This document shows positions 57,865 through 64,000 of a stretch of 64,000 nucleotides of DNA, piece after piece (position 1 is the first letter of the stretch; each line of letters opens with the position of its first letter). The notes below the pieces were generated by a model. It was not told the origin of the DNA. It made no database searches and saw only the letters and a list, made by a program, of their open reading frames with translations. The stretch is from Desulfamplus sp. (GTDB taxonomy: Bacteria > Desulfobacterota > Desulfobacteria > Desulfobacterales > Desulfobacteraceae). The translations under genes and the position numbers were made by a program. Where the stretch lies: positions 31,223 through 95,222 of the forward strand of contig JADFZQ010000012.1 in NCBI GenBank assembly GCA_015232455.1, read 5' to 3'.

Positions 57865-58713
57865 CTACTCTAAAATTTTACGTAAAGAGAAATCAAATGC
57901 AGTTACACTGTGCGTTAATGCACCAACAGAGATATAATCAACTCCAGTTTCAGCAACTGCTTTTAGCCTTTCAAGATTCATGTTGCCTGACGCTTCGGTT
58001 TTTATTTTGCCTTGTGTTCTGCTATTGATAAATTTCACAGCCTCTTTCATTGTATTAATATCCATATTATCAAGCATTATTATATCAACATTAGCATCTA
58101 ATGCCTCTTGGACCTCTCTTAATGATCTTGTCTCAACCTCAATTTTAAATTGTTTATCCCATTTAGAGCGTACTATTTCAACAGCTTTTGTTATGCTGCC
58201 AATGCCATCAATATGGTTATCTTTAATCATAACCATATCATAAAGCCCCATTCTATGGTTAGCCCCCCCCCCACATTTTACTGCGTATTTTTGGAGTTGC
58301 CGCCACCCAGGAAGTGTTTTACGGGTATCTAATATCTTTGTGTTATTGTTTGGAATCAATGAAATTATATCTATCCATCTTTTAACCTCTGTAGCAATAC
58401 CACTTAAATGAGAGATAAAGTTGAGTGCTACCCGTTCAGCCTTAAGGAGGCTATTGATTGAACCTTCAACCTTAGCAACTTTTTGACCAATTTTTAAATT
58501 ATCTCCATCTGAAACGTAAAAATTGACATTACACTCTTTGTCAATATAATGAAATGCACAAGCAAAAATATCCGCACCACAAAGAACACCGTCCTGTTTT
58601 GCCACAAGATAGTAATTATCAAGTTTGTTATCTGTGAATATGGCATCACTTGTAATATCTCCAATGTCGCCCAAATCTTCTAAAAATGCCATCTCCAATA
58701 GTTTCTGGATCAT
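57865..58713 (-). CDS. nadC: Nicotinate-nucleotide diphosphorylase (carboxylating)
   Basis: 282 aa; LDTRKTLPGWRQLQKYAVKCGGGANHRMGLYDMVMIKDNH. Confidence 0.96.
   Translation of the reverse strand: MIQKLLEMAFLEDLGDIGDITSDAIFTDNKLDNYYLVAKQDGVLCGADIFACAFHYIDKECNVNFYVSDGDNLKIGQKVAKVEGSINSLLKAERVALNFISHLSGIATEVKRWIDIISLIPNNNTKILDTRKTLPGWRQLQKYAVKCGGGANHRMGLYDMVMIKDNHIDGIGSITKAVEIVRSKWDKQFKIEVETRSLREVQEALDANVDIIMLDNMDINTMKEAVKFINSRTQGKIKTEASGNMNLERLKAVAETGVDYISVGALTHSVTAFDFSLRKILE
58263..58272 (-). repeat. G10 homopolymer tract inside nadC (C10 on + strand)
   Basis: Read directly: ttagCCCCCCCCCCacatttt. Confidence 0.95.
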
Positions 58714-58759
58714 TTAATTAACTCTCTTTTTCTGTGTGTTAAAGCTATTTATACTCAAT

Positions 58760-59686
58760 TTATGACCTTGAACAGTATAGCATTTTTGGTCTCTGCCAAT
58801 TAGTATCAAAACCCGCACTTCTTAAAATATCTATACCTTTCTCAATATTAACACCAATATCTTTTACTCCATGAGAATCATCGCCAATAACTACACTAAT
58901 ACCCATCTTTTTTGCCTCTGCAAGAATTGGAGCAGATATATATGGCTCTTTAGCACCTTTCATCAATGCCCTTAAGTTAAAGTCCATAATAAGATTCTTC
59001 TTTTTAATCAATTCAAGATTTCTTGTAATACGCTGCCAAATAACAGGGTTCTTAATTCTTTCAGGATAATCTTGATCAAAAATCCTTATAAGATCAAAAT
59101 GACCAACAACAGAAGGCTCAATAGCCTCGATCATCTCATGTTGAATATCAAAATATCTACAGTATAGATTTTCAACTCCACCAAGTGCATCTGCTGCATT
59201 ATCGTAATACTCTTTTGAGTAATCAATACAGACATCTTCATATTTATTATATTCACTATGAATAGACTTGCTATTAACAGGCAGATGGTGAATAGAACCA
59301 ACTACATAATCAGGTCTAAATTGCTGTATCAGAGCTGGGATAAACTTCTTGTATCCGCTATAAGTTTCTGTTTCAAAGGCTGTCAGTACAGTGATACTAT
59401 CTTGATATTTTTCTTGAAGCATTCTACATGTTTGTATGTAGTCAGTAAATCTTTTGGCAAGAAGAGAGACATCAATACCAGCAGCAGCTTCGTCAGGGTA
59501 TCGTAATTCATTAGAAATAGGATATATATGCTCTGTAATACCAACCCACTCAAATCCAGATTCAATATACTTTATAACAATCTCTTCAAGGGTATTTTGA
59601 GCATGATTGCAAAATTGCCCACTATGTCCGCCATGAACTGATACAGGTTTGATTTTTTTGAGATTATCTCTTTGGTAATTTTTCAT
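58760..59686 (-). CDS. PHP-domain histidinol-phosphatase-like protein
   Basis: 308 aa; VHGGHSGQFCNHA, GITEHIYP, VGSIHHLP, DFNLRAL, GDDSHGVKDIG. Confidence 0.88.
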   Translation of the reverse strand: MKNYQRDNLKKIKPVSVHGGHSGQFCNHAQNTLEEIVIKYIESGFEWVGITEHIYPISNELRYPDEAAAGIDVSLLAKRFTDYIQTCRMLQEKYQDSITVLTAFETETYSGYKKFIPALIQQFRPDYVVGSIHHLPVNSKSIHSEYNKYEDVCIDYSKEYYDNAADALGGVENLYCRYFDIQHEMIEAIEPSVVGHFDLIRIFDQDYPERIKNPVIWQRITRNLELIKKKNLIMDFNLRALMKGAKEPYISAPILAEAKKMGISVVIGDDSHGVKDIGVNIEKGIDILRSAGFDTNWQRPKMLYCSRS

Positions 59687-59915
59687 CTTCTGATAGCTTT
59701 TTATCTAATGTTCTTCCACATTTTTATAGTAAATTCAGGTATCATGGTTGCATTATAAAATCAAGTTTTATGCCTGCCATAATAAATCATCAATATTACA
59801 GAATATCTATAGTGCGGCTAACTCAACATAACGATTTAAAATGGCTTGACACTTATTAAATAGAATGTTTAGAGTCCCACACTATTGAAAAAAGGAGGCT
59901 AACTGAAGAGTTACT

Positions 59916-61454
59916 ATGGAAGATAAACTTCTCATTGTTGATGATGACCCTGATGTCTTACTCTCTTTATCTGATTTATTAAAAGATGAAGGTTTTGATG
60001 TAAAAGCTGTTAGTTCTGGAGAAGAGGCTCTTAAAGTATTTTCAGATTTTCATCCATCTGTTGTTATCACAGATATGAAGATGTCGGGAATGAGTGGTCT
60101 TGAGCTTATTCATAAATTGAGAAAAATAAACTCTTATGTTCAAATTATAATTCTTACAGGGTATGCAAGCGTTAAAAATGTTACAGAAGCAATGGCAAAT
60201 AACGGTGCATTTGCCTATTTTCAAAAGCCACTATCTGACTTTGAGATGTTTTTTGGATCAATTCGTCAGGCTTTTGAAAAAGAGAGACTTATCAGAGAAA
60301 ATTATCATTGGGAAGAGCGGCTAAAGCTTGCAAATGCCCGATTTGAGACAATATTTGAAAATATGGACGCAGTTATATATGTTGCAGATATGGAGACATA
60401 CGAACTTATCTACGCCAACTCAACATTTAAAGAGCTTTTTGGAGATTACAGCAATGAAAACGAAAATAAAAACAATATTAGCAAGAGGAAAAAATGCTGG
60501 GAGTTACTGCAAAAAACTAATAACGGTCCGTGTTCTTTTTGTACCAATCCAAAACTTGTTGACGTAAATGGCAAACCTTTTAATCCATATACTTGGGAAT
60601 TTTATAATCCAGTAGTTAAAAGATGGTTTAGTATCAAGGATCAGGCAATTTATTGGCATGATGGTCGCGTTGTGAGGCTTGAGACGGCAATGGATATTAC
60701 ACCTTATTATAAGCTATCTCGCGAAGTTGAAAAATCCAAACGGTTTCAGGCAATCGGAGTTCTTGCTGGAGGAATAGCACATGATCTTAACAATACACTT
60801 GCAGCAATACTTGGAAATATAAATCTTGCTCAACTTATCTCTCCTGATCCAGATTCAGATGAGTATTTTGTTGCAGCAGAAAATGGAATCATGCAGGCAA
60901 AGACACTATCTGGTAAACTTTTAGCTCTTGCTAAAGGCGATACTCCTGTAAAAAAAATAGTGAATATGGAGGAACTTCTTAGGAATTTTATAAGTGAAAA
61001 TCAATTTGGCTCTAAAGTTGAGTTCACAGTTTTAAATGGTAACTCAAATTTTGAACAGATAGATAACGATAAAACCCCAAATTTCACTATTGATGTTGAT
61101 GCGGAACAGATTAAAACAGCTTTTTATAATATTTTCATAAATGCAAGCGAAGCTATGAACTCTCGTGGTACTATCAAGGTAAATCTAAAATATCACTACA
61201 GTTCAACAAAAAACTGCAATTATGTGATGACAAGCATTTACGATAATGGAAAAGGTATTGCATCATCAAATATTGATAAGATATTTGATCCATATTTTAC
61301 TACAAAATTCCCGGGCAAAGAGAGAGGAACTGGTTTGGGTCTTTCAATTGCATACTCTATAATTAAAAAACATGGTGGATATATTGATATTGATTCTGTT
61401 GAGGGAAAGGGAACTCAGGTTGATGTCTGTTTGCCAATAACTAAAACCTTTTAA
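59916..61454 (+). CDS. Response regulator receiver - PAS - histidine kinase
   Basis: 512 aa; receiver [26 protein letters not shown] with GPCSFCTN; H-box [18 protein letters not shown] boxes GTGLGLSI. Confidence 0.95.
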   Translation: MEDKLLIVDDDPDVLLSLSDLLKDEGFDVKAVSSGEEALKVFSDFHPSVVITDMKMSGMSGLELIHKLRKINSYVQIIILTGYASVKNVTEAMANNGAFAYFQKPLSDFEMFFGSIRQAFEKERLIRENYHWEERLKLANARFETIFENMDAVIYVADMETYELIYANSTFKELFGDYSNENENKNNISKRKKCWELLQKTNNGPCSFCTNPKLVDVNGKPFNPYTWEFYNPVVKRWFSIKDQAIYWHDGRVVRLETAMDITPYYKLSREVEKSKRFQAIGVLAGGIAHDLNNTLAAILGNINLAQLISPDPDSDEYFVAAENGIMQAKTLSGKLLALAKGDTPVKKIVNMEELLRNFISENQFGSKVEFTVLNGNSNFEQIDNDKTPNFTIDVDAEQIKTAFYNIFINASEAMNSRGTIKVNLKYHYSSTKNCNYVMTSIYDNGKGIASSNIDKIFDPYFTTKFPGKERGTGLGLSIAYSIIKKHGGYIDIDSVEGKGTQVDVCLPITKTF

Positions 61455-61465
61455 GGAGATTAGAG

Positions 61466-63793
61466 ATGTTGACTGACACGTTATTGCTAAAAGCAAGACA
61501 AGGAGAACTTAATATTACTGGGCTTATTTCAGAAGCTGAAAAACTTGCCTCTGAAGGACTGATAAAGCAAATGATCACTCTTTATCGTGAATGGATAGAA
61601 AATACAAAGTCTCCATTGGTCTATGCAGCATATTTCAACTTAGGAGTTGCATTAAGCAACTCTGGAGATATGATCGGGGCTGAAGATGCTTATCGTAGAG
61701 CTATATTATTCAGGCACGATTTTATTCAGGCACGCTTTAATTTAGGTCTAATTTTTGAACTTCAAGATAGAGTTAATGAGGCTTTAGAGCAGTGGAAACT
61801 TATTCTAAATGCTGGGGATTCAATTTTATCAACAGAAAAAAATATCCACTTAATGGCTTTAAGTAAAATAGCACAATATCAACCTGATTTTAAAATACCA
61901 TCTATTAAAGATAAACCTTTAGAGTTATCACAATCAAAATTAGAAGAGATCAACCAAAAAACCTTGCTTGCCTTAGAACTACAAGAACAGGATAATATTG
62001 TTGAGGCAACAAAGCTATTTAAAGAGATTTTGCTTGTAAATCCTGCCCACTTTCCTTCATTATATTCGTTAGGTGTTATTGCATCTAAAAATGAAGAGAA
62101 TACAGAGGCTTTGTCTTTAATAGAAAAAGCAATTCAAGTTATACCAACTTATGCACCAGCTCATTTTGCAAAAGCTGTAATATTACAAGCTCTGAAAAGA
62201 TACAATGATGCGTTGGTTAGCTACCAACAGGCATTAACGATTAATCCTGATTATCTTGATGCCATGAATAATCGTGGTAATCTCTTACATGAGATGAAGC
62301 AATATGATTTAGCTTTTGCAAGTTTTGCCGAAATTATCAAAAGGAACCCAAATGCTGACAAAGCTCTATCTAACTCTGGTATTATTCTCACGTTAAAGAA
62401 TCAGTATGAAGAGTCTATTGACTTTTTTGATCGACTCCTTAAAGCAAACCCTGATTTTGATTATGCACGTGGTCTGCTTTTCTATTCGCAACTGCATTGC
62501 TGCGATTGGTCAGAGTATGACAAACACAGTGAGCTGATTAATAGAGGTATTCAAGATGGTAAAAGAGAGTGTAAGTCATTGGCATTTATGGCATTTTCAA
62601 ACTCTGCAAGCGACTCCTTAGAGTGTGCTAAGATATTTGCTTCCCATTTCTTTCCAAAAAAATCCAAAACTTTGTGGAATGGAGAACGCTACAACCACAA
62701 AAAAATCCGTATTGCATACGTCTCTCCCGATTTTAGACAGCACCCAGTAGGTCATCTTATGGCTGGAGTTATTGAAAACCATGATAAATCAAAGGTTGAG
62801 ACAATAGCTATCTCGATTGGTATTGATGATAAAAGTATTTTACGAAACCGTTTTATAGCTGCATTTAGTCAATTTTACGATGTTCAGATGAAAACATCGT
62901 TTGAAATTGCACAGTTAATCAGAAATCTTGAGGTAGATATTTTGGTTGATTTAGCTGGTTATACCGCAGACTCAAGAACAGATATTTTTGCCTATCGTCC
63001 AGCTCCTGTACAGGTAAACTATTTAGGCTATCCTGGTACAATGGGGCTTGATTATATAGATTATATATTAGCTGACCGTTATGTGATTCCAGAAGAGCAT
63101 AAGAGATTTTACACTGAAAAAGTTGCCTATATGCCCCATACCTATCTTCCAACTGATGGAAATTTAAAAGTTTCTGAACGAACTCCAACAAGAGAGGAGA
63201 TGAATCTTCCGCCTCAAGGTGTGATCTTTTGCTCCTTTAACCACGATTATAAGATCAATCCACAGATGTTTTCAGTTTGGATGCGTATTTTAGAAAAAGT
63301 TGAAGGAAGTGTTTTATGGCTTATGAAGTTAAATGAGGCAGCAGAGCGAAACCTTAAAAAAGAGGCTAAAAACAGGGGAATTAATCCAGATCGTCTTATC
63401 TTTGCAACACGAATTCCACTTATTGAAGACCATTTAGCTCGCTATCGTTTGGCTGATATATTCTTGGATACTTCACCATACAATGCCCATACTACGGCAA
63501 GCGATGCTCTATTTGCTGGATTACCAGTTTTAACTTATATGGGAGATACTTTTTCAGCAAGAGTTGCTGGAAGCCTTTTAAATGCAATAGGAGTGCCTGA
63601 ATTAATTACACATTCACTTGAGGAGTATGAAGAGTTGGCTGTTAAACTTGCGTTAAATAGTCAAATGATTTCTGAACTTAAGGAAAAACTTATAGCAAAT
63701 AAAGAGAGTTATCCTCTATTTAAAACAAAGCTGTTTGCCGAGAATCTTGAGGAAGTGTTTATAGAAATAGTAAATTTAGAAACTGCATTGTGA
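61466..63793 (+). CDS. TPR-containing SPINDLY/GT41-like O-linked N-acetylglucosamine transferase
   Basis: 775 aa; N-terminal TPRs; RIAYVSPDFRQHPVGHLM, VDLAGYTADSRTDIFAYRPAPVQVNYLGYPGTMGLDYIDYILADRYVIP. Confidence 0.93.
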   Translation: MLTDTLLLKARQGELNITGLISEAEKLASEGLIKQMITLYREWIENTKSPLVYAAYFNLGVALSNSGDMIGAEDAYRRAILFRHDFIQARFNLGLIFELQDRVNEALEQWKLILNAGDSILSTEKNIHLMALSKIAQYQPDFKIPSIKDKPLELSQSKLEEINQKTLLALELQEQDNIVEATKLFKEILLVNPAHFPSLYSLGVIASKNEENTEALSLIEKAIQVIPTYAPAHFAKAVILQALKRYNDALVSYQQALTINPDYLDAMNNRGNLLHEMKQYDLAFASFAEIIKRNPNADKALSNSGIILTLKNQYEESIDFFDRLLKANPDFDYARGLLFYSQLHCCDWSEYDKHSELINRGIQDGKRECKSLAFMAFSNSASDSLECAKIFASHFFPKKSKTLWNGERYNHKKIRIAYVSPDFRQHPVGHLMAGVIENHDKSKVETIAISIGIDDKSILRNRFIAAFSQFYDVQMKTSFEIAQLIRNLEVDILVDLAGYTADSRTDIFAYRPAPVQVNYLGYPGTMGLDYIDYILADRYVIPEEHKRFYTEKVAYMPHTYLPTDGNLKVSERTPTREEMNLPPQGVIFCSFNHDYKINPQMFSVWMRILEKVEGSVLWLMKLNEAAERNLKKEAKNRGINPDRLIFATRIPLIEDHLARYRLADIFLDTSPYNAHTTASDALFAGLPVLTYMGDTFSARVAGSLLNAIGVPELITHSLEEYEELAVKLALNSQMISELKEKLIANKESYPLFKTKLFAENLEEVFIEIVNLETAL

Positions 63794-63890
63794 TAATTTA
63801 GCTCTGAGATTTATTTTCAGGAGATTAAAAGGTTAAAATATTATAATTCTAAAATTCAAATTCCTCTAAATAAGGCAGGGCTGTTAAGTT

Positions 63891-64000
63891 CTACACTAGT
63901 TTTTTTAAAAGCTCTTTGACATTACTTGCAAAATAAATTGACGCTGCTTTGATGGAATCAAAGCCAATTTCACGACAGATGTTAATGGCTATGTTTTTGA
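63891..64000 (-). CDS. Partial CDS (C-terminus only), possibly a transposase end
   Basis: Open reverse frame to the window edge: ...KNIAINICREIGFDSIKAASIYFASNVKELLKKLV*; too short for firm assignment. Confidence 0.35.
   Translation of the reverse strand, partial: KNIAINICREIGFDSIKAASIYFASNVKELLKKLV

Overview
AT-rich 64 kb chromosomal window. The gene content (DsrC, an Ahb-type siroheme decarboxylase subunit, an octaheme cytochrome, sigma-54 regulation) points to an anaerobic sulfate- or sulfur-metabolising Desulfobacterota; this taxon call is inference. I recognise: a porin; a fused double-ASKHA CoA-enzyme activase; a sigma-54 activator divergent from a predicted extracytoplasmic electron-transfer operon (DUF3373 porin, heme-motif-less cytochrome-like protein, octaheme c-cytochrome, cytochrome b561-like protein) behind a near-perfect -24/-12 promoter; an mlaEFDCA operon; tRNA-Cys and tRNA-Gly; an orphan CheW; an unusual HTH/coiled-coil/54-bp-repeat protein divergent from prkA-yeaH; dsrC; a 12-gene Mrp-like antiporter operon with three MrpD/NuoL-like subunits, an extra 39-aa membrane ORF absent from the ORF track, and a terminal cNMP-binding protein; a U32 peptidase; a DEAD-box helicase; a FecR-TPR-beta-barrel protein followed by two giant secreted proteins with unrelated N-terminal modules but the same ~650-aa C-terminal region; an M48-TPR protease; a NUDIX hydrolase; a nadB-nadA-nadC-PHP cluster with a G10 tract in nadC; a receiver-PAS-histidine kinase; and a TPR-SPINDLY glycosyltransferase. 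The strongest candidates for undescribed biology are the FecR/TPR/barrel plus twin giant-protein locus (38.9-52.4 kb), the DDLSxLIED repeat protein (19.0-20.8 kb) and the sigma-54-controlled octaheme cytochrome module (7.0-13.6 kb). No CRISPR array, rRNA or intact mobile element was seen.
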